Part shown: one piece after another, positions 1-10,977 of the stretch
Numbering within the stretch: position 1 is the first letter of the stretch
Layout: each line of letters starts with the position of its first letter
Assembly (NCBI GenBank): GCA_015680685.1
Contig: MNCI01008279.1
Span: forward strand, 686,072-750,071
DNA length: 64,000 bases
Source of the DNA: Gnetum montanum
Lineage: Eukaryota > Streptophyta > Gnetopsida > Gnetales > Gnetaceae
Direction: 5' to 3'
The notes under the pieces: generated by a model
Told to the model about the DNA's origin: nothing
The model's input: the letters and a program-made list of their open reading frames with translations, nothing else
Database searches by the model: none
Translations under genes and position numbers: made by a program

Positions 1-294
1 ACTAGGGCCAACATTTTGGCTACTGTAATATTGGGGGTTACAGCTAGAAATAGCTCCATTAGTTCGGCTTCCCAGAGATTATTAGTTATGGCAGCTGAGG
101 CCGCTCCGTGGCAAAGCCAACATTGCGCTTCATTTATGTCACCATAACAGAAGAAGACATTGGCCACCTCATGCCCAAAAGCTACCACCATAACCTCCCA
201 TGATTCCCTAACTTTAAACATAAAACGACAGGTTAGACAAAACAGCAAAATAACAAAATCTTATACATTGTCCTTATTTCTTAGGGTCACACAA
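1..294 (-). other. Flank of the minus-strand gene remnant
   Basis: The minus strand stays open over about 65 codons (roughly positions 1-205) with ordinary amino-acid composition, so this may be a further 3' exon of the remnant described next. I recognise no domain and see no convincing splice site. No other feature is visible here. Confidence 0.2.
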
Positions 295-1296
295 TTAATT
301 AGCGTAGCATAACCTACCACGTCCAAAGGGCAAAGGGAAGGGTGGGATGCCTTTCTCCTGCACATCATCAATAGTGATGGGATGATCCAAAGTCCACTCC
401 CTATCTAGCCATCCGAAGTCTCTACACTTGGCAAAGAATTTAGCGTAATGGATAGGGTAGTGTTGGATTTCAAATCCTAGTTGTCCCAGGACCCTAGCAC
501 GCACATTGCTAATGGAAGTGAATTCCTTTATGGCAGTTTTCACCATAGATAACATGTCTGTATCACCTTGGAGACCATTCGCATTGATAAAAAACCTTTG
601 TCACAGAATGCAAATAATTATTTATACCTGATGCAAAATTAGACAACAATTAGCACATCATAACACCTTGAAAGCACTTACCCGCCAACATAGTACACAA
701 GGCCATGTAGGTTCTTAAAATAGGTCGTGAGATGACGAGCTACGAATAGTGTGTTGTAGCCGTGGTAACAATTAAACCTGGGCATCTCCTAGATCCAAGA
801 TAAGCACCTCAAACCCTTGATGCTCTGTTCGCGATACCTCCCACCTACGACCTCGATTGACCCATCCACTAGGAATGTTAAAATACTCTATGACGATCCA
901 ACCAGCAGTGTTTCCAAGATGACACCAGCCATTTCGGCCGAAAGATGTGACCAAATAATCACGCTAAAGTTGTGCAACAAAAACTGCAGAAACTCCCGTG
1001 TGCCCTTCCAGAACCAAACCACCTCTCCCCCTACACGAGCATGGGGAGGAGGAACATTGGCCATGGGGACATTTAAACAGCACAGAACTCCCAAAATGTC
1101 CAAGACGATCAGGACGAGCCTTTGTGTGACCCTTTACAATAAAACGCACTACCATTAGAAAAGTAGTTTAGACATACCAACAACGCTGCAACAAACCAAA
1201 ACAAAAGCTCACAAGAATCGGCCAGCAACACTGAGGTTCTCATTACCCTGACTCCTAGAAAATCATAGGTTACACTAGAAATGCATTGCCAAAACC

Positions 1297-1522
1297 ACCC
1301 AAACCCTTGCGACGGTGCAAGGTCTGTCTCTAACAATGACGATAAAGGTAGCGCTACATATTACCCTAGCGTAACATGCAACCATCACGGGCAAGGCAAC
1401 GAAGCCCCATTTGCACTGCGCAAAGGTACAACACCTAGACTCTTGACCGGTTACATACTGTGTTTGTTCAATATTATCCAAGATCATCCAAAACCCTTGT
1501 GACGATGCAAGGTCTGTCTCTG
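1297..1522. repeat. Direct repeat pair, about 190-bp spacing
   Basis: The segment at 1299-1330 (AAACCCTTGCGACGGTGCAA then GGTCTGTCTC) recurs at 1488-1520 with few substitutions; similarity continues into the following bases, which in both cases reach a TAGCGTAAC motif. This is a diverged local duplication inside the minus-strand gene remnant. Confidence 0.6.
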
Positions 1523-1677
1523 ACAACAACAATAGGGGTAATATTACAAGCTCCAGTAGCGTAACTAGTACAGGCAGGTATCGGTACCCAACGCAATGCA
1601 CCTCTTTAGAACAAATACAATTACAATGTCGTGACAGCGAAAACAATAATCATACAGGGAGGGTAAAAATGACTTAC

Positions 1678-1796
1678 TGGGCAAGTCGAGTAGCCTCTCG
1701 AGTCGCGACCCACACCTTCGAAATTCTCCCCAAGCTTTCCTGTACTTCATCGATCTTTGCCAACTTGGCATGTTTGCCTTTGGTCTTCGGTGCCAT
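1678..1796 (-). CDS. Candidate first exon of the minus-strand gene remnant
   Basis: From an ATG at 1796 (minus strand) there are 39 clean codons, Lys- and Ala-rich at the start (begins MAPKTKGKHAKLAKIDEVQE), ending at CA followed by GTAAGT, a strong plant donor site; read without splicing, a TAA follows at once. A TATA-like sequence lies about 110 bases upstream. This is what a real first coding exon looks like. Its link to the FCP1-like segment 550 bases downstream is inference, and the intervening 1,300-1,670 region contains a direct duplication that may have broken the gene. Confidence 0.35.
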
Positions 1797-1904
1797 GGTT
1801 ACGCCTAAATAATCTTCACAAAATTGTCTACTTATGCTTTCTCTTTGCTTTAGCCTAACTCAACCTTGCGATGTTTACAGTTTACTTTGAAGATGAACCA
1901 TCTA

Positions 1905-1913
1905 CTTATAAAG
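1905..1913 (-). promoter_or_regulatory. TATA-like box for the minus-strand exon
   Basis: Minus-strand CTTTATAAG lies about 110 bases before the ATG at 1796, a suitable distance for a TATA box with a short leader. Supported only by position and sequence. Confidence 0.3.
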
Positions 1914-2339
1914 TGATGGTGAAAACTTGCTATTTTCATGTCCGATTAATGCGGAACTTTCCTGAAACGTAGGTATGTCAGTTCCACATGAAGCATAAAG
2001 ATCACACCATTAATTTCGTAGATATTGCATTGATGGTGGTTCAAAAAGACCCTAAACTAACGCATAGCTTATCATCTTGTAATTCGGTCGCATTAACTAC
2101 GGTCTACAAAACAAAACAAAAACTTAAATTAGGTATCTCATCACGCTAGACACACCATGTTATATCTTTCATCATAGTTCGCAAAAACCTTATGCTAGCA
2201 CCTAAGAAACCTGGCTCGTTGTTTTCTTACAAACTGTGCATATTGTAACGATCCGCTAAGACCTTAAACTGGCAACCTTTTTGACACGTACCTCTAAAAC
2301 CTTCTATCATTTCATCATGTTGATAAAAACACAATGTAA
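1914..2339. other. Unassigned spacer with one stray repeat unit
   Basis: No gene seen. Positions 2248-2275 hold one copy of the 'ATCCGCTAAGACCTTAAACTGGCA' type unit that is otherwise found in the tandem array at 5,884-6,305, so part of this spacer probably derives from the same Tat-lineage element family. Confidence 0.4.
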
Positions 2340-2351
2340 CAACTTCCGTTC

Positions 2352-3311
2352 TTGGTGGTTTTGAAGGTTAGTTCACAAATGGATGAAGCTTTACTTGCAC
2401 TTCTAGCCCTGACAGGCCCATACGGGGAAACTTTTAGACATACCAATCTTGCAATGATAGGAACCAACACCCTCTCCTGTGACATAACCATAGCAGCCTC
2501 GGAAGTATCCCCAGACTGGCCAGAACATTTGGCCCACACCCTAGACCTAGAGGCTGGTGATGTGACTGAAGATTCCCTCACTGAGGTCTCTGTGGTTATG
2601 CACAAAGGGAAAAGCAAAACTTTGAAGGTTAGTTCCCTTCTTGATCAACAAACACAAAGTAACATATCTCGAGTGCTCCAAGATAACATTGTGGTGTTTG
2701 CATGGTCGTACGAAGACATGTCAAGTTTAGACTTGCGACTAATACAGCACAACATCGTGTTGGACCTGTGTTTTTAAGTGGTTAGAGAGAAAGCATGGAA
2801 GATTAAGCCTGAAATCATGTTGGCAGTGCGTGATGAAATCACTAAGCTATATCAAGTTGGTTTCATCCGCGCGGTTGATTATTCAAATTGGGTGTCAAAC
2901 ATTGTTTTTGTTTCTAAGAAAACAAGAGGAATACGCATCTCTATAGACTTCTGCGATCTGAACAAGGCAATGATTAAAGACAATTTCCCATTACCGAGTA
3001 TTGACCAACTTATCGATACAACAGCTGGTCACGTGTTACTATCCTTCATGGATGGGTTTTCAGGGTATAATCAAATACGTATCAACCTAGAACATCAACT
3101 CACTACAACTTTCATGACTCCTTGGGGAACTTTCTATTATACCATGATGCCCTTTGGGCTAAAAAATGCTGAAGCAACTTATCAACATGCCATGATGTAT
3201 ATCTTTAGTGATCACCTCTTAGAAAGATTGAATGACTACATAGATGACATAGCTGTTAAATCTAGAAAGTCAAAAGATCACCTAGAGGATCTAGAGTTGA
3301 TCCTTAAATGA
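2352..3311 (+). pseudogene. pol: Reverse transcriptase (Tat-lineage Ty3/gypsy)
   Basis: RT copies element RNA into DNA. The N-terminal part (to 2,777) carries the 'D-N-I-V-V-F-A-W-S-Y-E-D-M' segment typical of plant Ty3/gypsy RT; after a stop at 2,775 it continues with KAWKIKPE, VSKKTRGIRISIDFCDLNKA, PLPSIDQLID, FMDGFSGYNQI, TPWGTFYYTMMPFGLKNAEA and the active-site motif YIDDI near 3,240. The catalytic Asp pair is intact. Stops at about 2,775 and 3,309 interrupt the frame. The beginning of the polyprotein (gag, protease) is missing. Confidence 0.85.
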
Positions 3312-4590
3312 TGTCTCAGGCACGACCTATGGCTCAACCCAAAAAAATGTGTATTCGGGGTCAAAACCGGATGCATGTTGGGGTTTGTAGCATCAGAGGC
3401 CAGCATATGAGTTGACCCTGACAAGGTTAAGCCCATCATTAACCTGGCACCACCTACAAACCTTAAAGAACTACGTGGGTTGCAGGGTAGGCTACAGTTT
3501 ATCAAGAGGTTCATCTCGAAGTTGACAGATAAATTCATCTCGAAGTTGACAGATAAATTACATCCTATGCAACATCTGCTCAATAAGGGAGTTAACTTCG
3601 AATGGACCGAGAACTACCAGCATGCGTTTGACAACCTAAAGAAAGAGCTGCTATATTTGCCAATGGTTTTCCCACCACAAAGGAATCAGCCTTTCTACAT
3701 CTACCTGGCAAGTTTAGATGTGTCCATAGTTGTGTTATTATATCAAAAGAGGGACGACGGGTTGAAAATCCCTATCTATTATCTAAGTCACACTCTATTT
3801 GCGTATGAAATGAGGTACAATGAAGTAGAGCGTAACAGTTTGGCATTGGTTTTTGCACTCAAAAAATGTAAACACTATCTTTTCTGCAGCCAGGTTAACA
3901 TAATTTGCAAGAACAATATTCTGTGGGCCATCACAAAAAATTTATACGAGAGCAGTAGGATAGCCCGCTGGAAAACCATCACAGTAGAATTTGACTTGCA
4001 CTACATTGGCCAGTCTTCCACGAAGGGCCAAGCGATAGCCGACCAGCTTGTAACATCACCTATTGACGATCAAGCCACGATAGAGCCTGAGTTTCCTGAC
4101 GAATATGTACATAGTTTAAGCCCTGTATCAACATGCCTCGAAGCGATGTTATATTTTGATGGAGCTTCAACTACCAGAGGCAGCAGTTCCGCCACCGTCA
4201 TTACGCTTTCCCCTGAGGATGTTCACCCATTGGCTTACCACTTGACGTTTCCTTATATGAACAATGTGGCAGAATACAAGGGGCTCCTCACGGGATTGTT
4301 AGCAGCTAGAGAACTGAACGTCCAACACCTGGCGATCCGAGGCGATTCAATGCTCATCGTCAATCAAATCACAGAAGTCTACGCCTGCAAAGTTGTGCAT
4401 TTGTAGCCTTATTATGATATGGCTAAAGATCTTCTGAAACAATTTACAACGACTGATGTCCAACACGTGCCGCATAGTGAGAACACCATAGCTGATGCAC
4501 TAGCTACACTAGCTTTAAACGTGCCACCACATTTATTCGCCACCTTGCCCGCTTTAATGATAGAATGTACAGACCCTGTCATTCAAGCGG
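3312..4590 (+). pseudogene. pol: RT connection, RNase H and archaeal-type RNase H
   Basis: After a stop the frame resumes with the RT thumb/connection (LRGLQGRLQFIKRFISKL) and the Ty3 RNase H region (ALVFALKKCKHYLF near 3,850). From about 4,145 a second RNase H of archaeal type follows: LYFDGASTTRGSS, NNVAEYKGLL, IRGDSMLIVNQI and TIADALATLA supply the D-E-D-D active-site set. Two RNase H domains in one polyprotein mark the Tat lineage. An in-frame 24-base tandem duplication (3,510-3,557) repeats eight residues in the connection. A stop at about 4,404 splits the second RNase H before its last acidic residue. Confidence 0.8.
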
Positions 4591-4610
4591 TGTAAATCTC
4601 TTCCTTAAGT

Positions 4611-5540
4611 ATGGAAGGAACACCAAAATGGTACGACAACATTAAAGCCTACCTTCTGCATGGTGAACCACCGCACGAGTTAACATCTGCACAAAAAGAT
4701 GCAATCTGCAAGCTTGCTAGGAAATACGTCATTATCAGAGACAGTACTCTATGTAGGTGCTCTTTTGATGGCGTATTGTTGACCTGCGTTAATGATGACC
4801 AAGTGCAAAGGATAGTTAGCGAAGCACATGAAGGCCTATGTGGAGGACACATAGCCCTGTGAGCCATGATCACTAAAATCAGATGCTTAGTGTATTACTG
4901 GTCGTACATGGAATAAGACTACCTTACCAAAGTTAAGACATGTGACACGTGTCAACGTTACACAAATCTGATACACATGTCACCAACTGAATTGCATACT
5001 ACACAGATCACTTAGCCATTCCAATGATGGGGATTAAACATCATAGGCCCCATCACGCCTAAGTCTTCCATAAGACATAGCTTCATTATCACTGCCACTG
5101 AGTATTTCACAAAGTGGGTTGAGGCTATTCCCCTTCAGAAGACTACATCCCAACAGGTTTGCCATTTTATCTTGGACAACATAGTAACCAGGTTTGGGCT
5201 TCCCATGACTATTGTGACCGACAATGGGCCATAATTTAGTAGCACCAAAACCAAATCATTCTGCAATTGTCTTGGTATTAAGCAATATTTTTCTTCACCT
5301 TATTACCTGCAAGAAAATGGTCAAGAAGAACCAACAAACAAGGTGGTTATCAATTTACTCAAAAAGATGCTCAGCAGCAACAACAAACAATGGCATGAAA
5401 GAATCCTCTACATGCTATGGGCCTATCATACGACATGCAAAACAGCTACCAGTAGGACACCCTACAGCCTAGTCTATGGATCTGAAGTAGTGTTACCCCT
5501 TGAACTACAAGTTCCCTCATTGTGAATTGTCCTCTTCACG
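4611..5540 (+). pseudogene. pol: Integrase, zinc-binding and catalytic core
   Basis: Integrase inserts the DNA copy into the host chromosome. The HHCC region spans about 4,790-4,970 (EAHEGLCGGHIAL, then CDTCQRY), and the core follows: GLNIIGPITP, FTKWVEAIPL, the catalytic TDNGP near 5,220, and a degraded ENGQEEPTNK near 5,310-5,345. In-frame stops at about 4,861, 4,915 and 5,232 and a frame change near 5,340 make it inactive. The tail continues as LYMLWAYHTTCKTATSRTPY to about 5,522. Confidence 0.8.
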
Positions 5541-5699
5541 GTTATAAATGAGACCCAACACAATGAGTCCAGGATTGTGGATCTAGACTTAGTGGAGGAG
5601 AAACGCATCCAGACACTAAACATCATCGAAAGATATTAGGATAGGCAGAAGTAGAAGCATCATCGCAACCTACATCAATGACCGATTAAGAAAGAAGAC

Positions 5700-5882
5700 T
5701 TGGTTCTTAAGGCTGTTCGTGAACCAATGAGCAAATTCTTTGCAAGCTGGGAAGGCCCCTTCTTGGTCGTCAATGCATACAGCAATGGAGCATTCAGGCT
5801 AGCGGACAATAACGACAACAAACTCCCAAATCCGGTGAATCATATGTATCTAAAGCAGTACCACATTAAGACAATAGCCTAG
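5700..5882 (+). pseudogene. pol: Integrase C-terminal domain
   Basis: The short frame contains SWEGPFLVVNAYSNGAFRL and LPNPVNHMYLKQYH, the 'W-E-G-P-x-x-V ... N-G-A-Y-R-L ... P-x-x-x-x-x-L-K-x-Y' pattern that closes Tat-lineage polyproteins. No chromodomain follows. It ends with TAG at 5,880, immediately before the tandem repeat array, so it fixes the end of pol. Confidence 0.8.
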
Positions 5883-5883
5883 C

Positions 5884-6305
5884 TTAAATGCAAGGTAACA
5901 AACATCCGCTATGACATAAAACTGGCGTTGTAACAAACATCCGCTATGATGTAAAACTGGTAATGTTGTACTTGTCCACTACGACGTAAAACTGGCATTT
6001 CTTGCACGCGTCTGCCACGACACTAAACTGGCAAAGTTTTCGATCGTCCATCACGATGTGAAACTGGCAAGGTAAGCACCCATCTGTTGAGATGTTAAAC
6101 TAGCATAGATTTGTCCTTGGGTCACTACACAAAACTGACACCCACAGCATGGTCTGCTAGGACCATAAACTAGCTCTTCCACCATCCGCTACGACATAAA
6201 ACTAACACACTTTGTTCTGCCCAGACTTTAAACCAGGACCATGGTCTGCTGAGACTTAAAACCAGCAACAATGGTCCACTAGGACTTACAACTGGAATCT
6301 ACCAA
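5884..6305 (+). repeat. Degenerate tandem array in the 3' UTR of the Tat-lineage element
   Basis: About ten to twelve units of roughly 35-42 bases, each built around a core resembling CCGCTACGACATAAAACTGG, follow directly after the pol stop. Spacers between cores vary in length and sequence; later units drift (CTGAGACTTAAAACCAG, CTAGGACTTACAACTGG). Hypervariable tandem repeats in the 3' UTR are known for Tat/Ogre-type elements and can seed satellite DNA. Confidence 0.8.
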
Positions 6306-7249
6306 CAGACCATCCATGAAGCAAGTGAGCCTGATCATTCTTGCATGGCATCCCTATCAGACGAAATGGGTAGGGCGTTGGAACAGATGCAACGTCGCTA
6401 CCCTCCTGGCATCCTACTAATTCCTCGAATATGCCAAAAGGCATACTACTGATCCCTTGGAGATGCTACTACAATGACCACTCAGTAATTGCAACTCCTA
6501 GGGTCAACTTCATCACTCGGATCCCCAAGGAAACTATGGTCACCCATAGCCTTGGCTACCTCCAACCATCATCGCCACCAGGTCCTAGCTTAGCAGATTC
6601 ATCTAATTGGTTCCTTACCTAGTCAGATGGATAAGATGAATCTGGCTCTCAACAGTAAACTCCTGAGCCATGGTGTCAACAAAGGGACCAGTGCCTCTTA
6701 CTACGGTTCCTTCTTCATGGCCTGCGCTCTCCTTTTCACTTTAGACAGCACTTGTTTCAACAGCCTCCCCAGCGATTAGGATGACTACTTTTATTCTCTG
6801 TTCTTTGTTACATTTTGTAAGTTACTTGCTATGATAGCATTATTCAAAAATGCATTCGCTAGGAGGGTGAGGCGTCACAGCGTTCTGAGGTGGCTGCTCA
6901 GACTAGCCTGACTACTTGGAAGTGCAGACCCTGCCTTTCCCCCACCAGATTCCTTATCTTACTTTCTCCTTCCCTTACAACCGCTCTTACCTTCTCCTCC
7001 TGTTTGTACAGAATGAGAGCGTATAGGAAGTCTTTCGCACATGAATAGCCATCACGTCCATGAATTGACATAACGCAACTTGCCTCATGGAAAGCATCTA
7101 TATTCAAAAAAAATGGGCAAAGCTAGGCAAAATGGATGAAACACAACTTGTCTAGGCCATACGGGCATAACACAACTCGTCCAGGCAAGCCCCCACATAT
7201 ACAGTACAAGCAACGTAACCTCTCGCAAAAAAAACAACCGCGAGAGATA
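6306..7249 (+). other. Rest of the Tat element 3' UTR
   Basis: No coding region recognised. A small hairpin (CTCTCGC / GCGAGAG with an A-rich loop) lies at about 7,217-7,246. The short open frames here show no domain. Confidence 0.35.
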
Positions 7250-8690
7250 ACCCAATAGCATGTTTGCGAAGTATCCAGTTCATGCTTCAGTCCTCCTTGA
7301 ACCTCTCTCCCTCACACTTGTACCTTCCCTCTTCTGCCCCTTATGCTCCCAACCTTCGCACTTCCAGGTTTAGCAGTGCAACATCCGAGCAGTGGCCAAT
7401 AGACAATGTTGTTGCCTTTACCCCTGTAGTATTTCGCATTCTTTGTCAATATCTCTCAGGCAAGCCCTCAAAACGTCAACAAAGAGGGGCCATTGAAACA
7501 CCGTGAAATTTCAAGACCTTCATGATTCAGCAAAGTCTCGAAGTTTAGGCAAGGATTTTCACAAGTAACACATCTCAGCAAGTTTTCTTTTTCAGCCAAG
7601 AGCCTGCTATGCTACATTACTCAGCTCAGTGTAGTAGACTCCAGGAGAATAGAACAGCACAAGGGATGCACAACAACAACACTTCAATTTCGCAAGTTAG
7701 CCATGTTCAAAAATCTTAAATTTTGCCATACTACGCCACGTTACGCTATGTAGCATAACATAGCGTAACACAAGCAGCACAGCTGACTTAGCCACAGCAA
7801 CAAAGATAACGAAATTCAGGTAGTAGTAGTCATTACGCCACAATACACTGCCCAGCATATCACAGCGTAGTCATGGGATAGTTTATTCAGCGCAAGAGAT
7901 AAGGTCAAATGAACGGTCTTCTTAAAGGATGGTTACGCTATACTACGCTTCATAGCGTAACACAGCGTAGCGCCACAAGTTTCAGCTATAGCACATTAGG
8001 TCAACGGCATTTTGTGGGCCAAGGACACGCATCATCTAAACAACATTCTTCTCCTAACCCTAATCTTATAAATCCCCCCTATGGACAATGCTCAAGGGGT
8101 TGATGAGTGTGGGCAATGGTTGGCAATTCTGACAGTTTTTCTGCAAAGATTGGCGAGACAACGAGAAAGGGTGGACAATAGAAGAGCATCGATGACAACA
8201 GAGAGAAGCTTTTGATCAGAGATTCCAAGTTAGCAAACACTTTGCTTCAAGCCTAACTCCCTTGCATCCAGATTTGGCTAGTGAACAAGGTAGATTGGCC
8301 TTTGCTTGTTTAATCTCTAAATAGCTTCTTGTTGGTGGCAGATACTTCATCCAAACCAAAGTCCATTTGTAAATCATATTGTATTTGTCATATTTATTTA
8401 CAAGGAAGATCCCAGATCTTAGGATCGTGCATGTTCCAAATTCAATTCATTGTGCCTTGTTTACATTGAATTCTACAATCATTTCGCATAATTTACATTG
8501 CCTTCATTGCCTTCGAGATCCGATCTAGGAGCATATCTCATTTTCTCATAAATTGATAACATATTCTCATATTAAATTGTCACCTCGTTATACGATTCTT
8601 GACAAATTTACTAAATAAGTAGGTCCCTATCTAATCGACAAGACTGTTCAGGGCACCTCGGATTCGCTTCCTCCAACACGGCCCTTGTGC
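7250..8690 (+). repeat. LTR-like region of the Tat element with U3 palindromes and TATA box
   Basis: Placed where the 3' LTR should be. It holds two inverted repeats of the same word, GTTACGCTATG...CATAGCGTAAC at 7,740-7,769 and GTTACGCTAT...ATAGCGTAAC at 7,932-7,961, then a good TATA box (TTATAAAT at 8,066-8,073). Exact LTR ends, primer site and target duplication could not be found, and the right side appears to be cut by the next element at about 8,745. Confidence 0.4.
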
Positions 8691-10001
8691 AAATCTAGGG
8701 TTAGAACTATGTACGTGAAAATCTCCTTGGTATTTCCAGCAATTGACATTTTCTGTCGTTACAATCCTAATCCTTGCATACCATCTAATGGTCCCAAATA
8801 TCATAGTGGGTCAACTCTTTATCCAGGAACCACATCTCATAAATTGCCCCACTATGTTTACTATAATCAAGTGTGTGGAACCCAATGGGGTAGGTATGAC
8901 CAAGTTTCAATGTTCCCAACATGCAAGGATTCTCATCTTTCATTTATTAATCCTCGCCATGCTCAAACATTTAATTATGGGGGATATCCCCCATTCTAAT
9001 AACAAGCAGGATTAATAACTATTTTTCATTTTCTTTAATTTTACAACTTTTTGTTTTCCAGTTTTTCATTTTTCAATTTCTTGTTTTATCTTTTTGTCTT
9101 TTTATGTTTTTATAAGTAATCTTGTCTACCAATAAAACACTCATGTGGCTCGTTGGTTGAGATGTGTTCTATGTTATCAAGTCTTGAGCGATCAATTATT
9201 TGCATAGTGAGCCCATTACACCCACTCATCCATTCTACAAATAAGAGGTTCTATTCAAGGGTACAGTGATATTCTTGACATTCTTGAAACTTAAAATTAA
9301 TTTTGTGTTCATTGTACCTAGAATGAAGAAGGATGGATGAATAGGGAATGATTAGGGTGTGACATCTGTGGTGATTCTCTTTGGTGACGTCTGTGGGAGT
9401 TATCACGCAATGTGGTTGTACTAAAATCCTTGTAGATCTAATGCAAAATGGGAGTAAGAGTAATCAAAAGGCACTCAAAAATCCAATGTTGTTCTAAGGG
9501 GTCCCACTAGAAATACATGCACCCATGCCTGAAGGTTGGCAACTTCTCTGAATTCAAAAATCGAAAAAAAAAACAAAACACAAAAAAGAAAAAGAGGAAA
9601 GTGTCACAAAGCAAAAATCACTCCTCCCTTGAACAAACTGCCAAGTGATTGTATGCCTTGTTGTTATGGTACTCTCATAGTCACTCATCATGGGATGAAA
9701 CAATGCGGTGTCACTGATCAGAGGAATGGACTTGGTCCTGATCTTGGAACGATAGGTTAATAACACATTAATCACGCTTTGCACGCAAGATTCACTGTGC
9801 CCTAGGTTAGTTACCTCATGTCTCGATCTCTACAATCCCTTCTATAGTTCATCTCATCTCGCTGTTCATGTAATTGTAACTCGTGTCTTGTGTAGCATAG
9901 AATTCTTACCTCATTCTGGTGATACTTACATGTGTGTGTTTTGTGAAACTGGTATGGATTACATTTAACCCTTCTAGTGCCTACAAAAATTTTAAGGTGT
10001 G

Positions 10002-10058
10002 GTTACGCAAGGGCATTATAGGTTGGAACCTGCTTTAGGGAGGACCCACTTGCGTGAC
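10002..10058 (+). other. Conserved stem motif, copy A
   Basis: GTTACGCAAG pairs with CTTGCGTGAC (ten pairs including one wobble) and encloses a conserved core containing GGGCATTATAGG and AGGACCCAC. The same core with different but complementary stems occurs in four other elements of this window (see findings). Confidence 0.55.
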
Positions 10059-10304
10059 TTTTGCAATTTGTACTTGTTGCATACCACCACATCATCTTAT
10101 ACCCTCAGAGTACTTCATTGCCAAATCTATTCTTTCTTTTGCCATCATTTTATCAAACATTCCTCAAAACTAGGTCCTTTTATGTGTCACCTAAACAAAC
10201 CAATTCTGACATTAAAATTTTAGGGCAACTTCCTTGAAAAAAATTTCTAACTCTAAAATCACACTAAGCAAAGAATTCAATATTTATTAAAGGTAATGAG
10301 TAAG

Positions 10305-10366
10305 GTATGAAATCATTGAACTTTTTTTAATAACCTTACTAACAATTGATCTTTGTGTGATTATAG
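10305..10366 (+). other. Intron-like module before the second ORF, copy A
   Basis: AAG|GTATGA, then TTACTAAC (a perfect branch-point type sequence), then TTATAG| directly before ATGGCC. Length 62 nt, short for a plant intron. The same arrangement precedes the second ORF in the elements at 22,050 and 42,985. Confidence 0.45.
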
Positions 10367-10803
10367 ATGGCCCCTAAAAGAAGACAATAAGGAGGACCTT
10401 CTCAAGGTGCAACCGAACGACTAGGGGGAGGCTGAGGCCAAGGACTTTATGTAGAACATATAGAGCAGGAGGCACAATCACTCAACATCCATCATGGAAC
10501 TCCTGTTACTACATAATCTATTCAAGAAAAAGGTGGAGAGGTCAAGGACCAAGCCTATGAAGAGGAATGACGACTATTGTGGCATGACATGTGAAGGCCA
10601 ATCAAGTGTTCCCACAACTACCGTGTCCATGGAAAGTGTCAACTCCATCAAACATTGGAACATCAGCATTGACAGCTCATAATATGTGGATAAAAGAGGA
10701 GAAACTTTAGGCACTTCTTCAATAGTATCAATCTCAGAAGCCTGGAGCACCAAACAAAGGAAAGGCACCCATGGAGGAGCCACCACTACCAAGAATCCCA
10801 TGA
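10367..10803 (+). pseudogene. Second ORF, internally deleted remnant, copy A
   Basis: Starts ATGGCCCCTAAAAG and is similar to the first 100 bases of the second ORF at 26,933, with a stop after eight codons. From about 10,640 it matches the end of that ORF (29,530-29,700). The Transposase_32-like and coiled-coil middle is deleted. Confidence 0.55.
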
Positions 10804-10977
10804 GTTCCACAAGTTTTGTCTTTTTTGTCTGTGTCCAAATTTTGTTTAATCCTCCACTGTGACATGAATAAATTCCTAGTTAGTCAATAATCCCATATCT
10901 ATCCACTGTGTAATCAATTGAACTTGTTCCTCACTTTCTTCGACTCGAGGACAAGTTGTTATTCAGTCATGGGGGTA

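Larger units (their letters stand above)
295..1796 (-). pseudogene. Remnant of a multi-exon gene with an FCP1/TIM50-like HAD phosphatase segment
   Basis: On the minus strand around 1120-890 the translation contains LVLIVLDILGVLC, followed about 25 residues later by WKGTREFLQFLL and FSVIIWSH. This is the order seen in FCP1-homology (HAD) phosphatases of plants: hydrophobic strand plus D-x-x-G motif, then a 'R-P-G-x-x-E-F-L' helix, then a 'V-x-I-W-S-S' strand. The second catalytic Asp of the usual DxD is not present (D-I-L-G). The reading frame ends at a stop near 888. A further clean open stretch at 555-295 and a well-formed donor (GG followed by GTAAGT near 700 on the minus strand) suggest more exons. 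No complete gene can be assembled, so it is called a pseudogene or gene fragment. Assignment rests on motif memory only; a functional spliced gene extending left of the window is possible. Confidence 0.4.
2340..7250 (+). mobile_element. Tat-lineage Ty3/gypsy element, pol plus 3' UTR, 5' part missing
   Basis: Domains appear in Ty3/gypsy order: RT, RNase H, a second RNase H of archaeal type, integrase with HHCC and DDE core, integrase C-terminal domain, then a 3' UTR with a tandem array. The extra archaeal-type RNase H and the repeat-bearing 3' UTR are hallmarks of the Tat (Ogre/Retand-related) lineage. Gag and protease are absent: similarity begins at the N-terminal part of RT. Several in-frame stops and frame changes show that the copy is dead. 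The 5' LTR is not in the window; the 3' LTR may be the region 7,250-8,690. Confidence 0.8.

Noticed and set aside
5884-6305. CRISPR-like array
   Set aside because: Units drift strongly, spacers are irregular, and the context is a plant retrotransposon 3' UTR.
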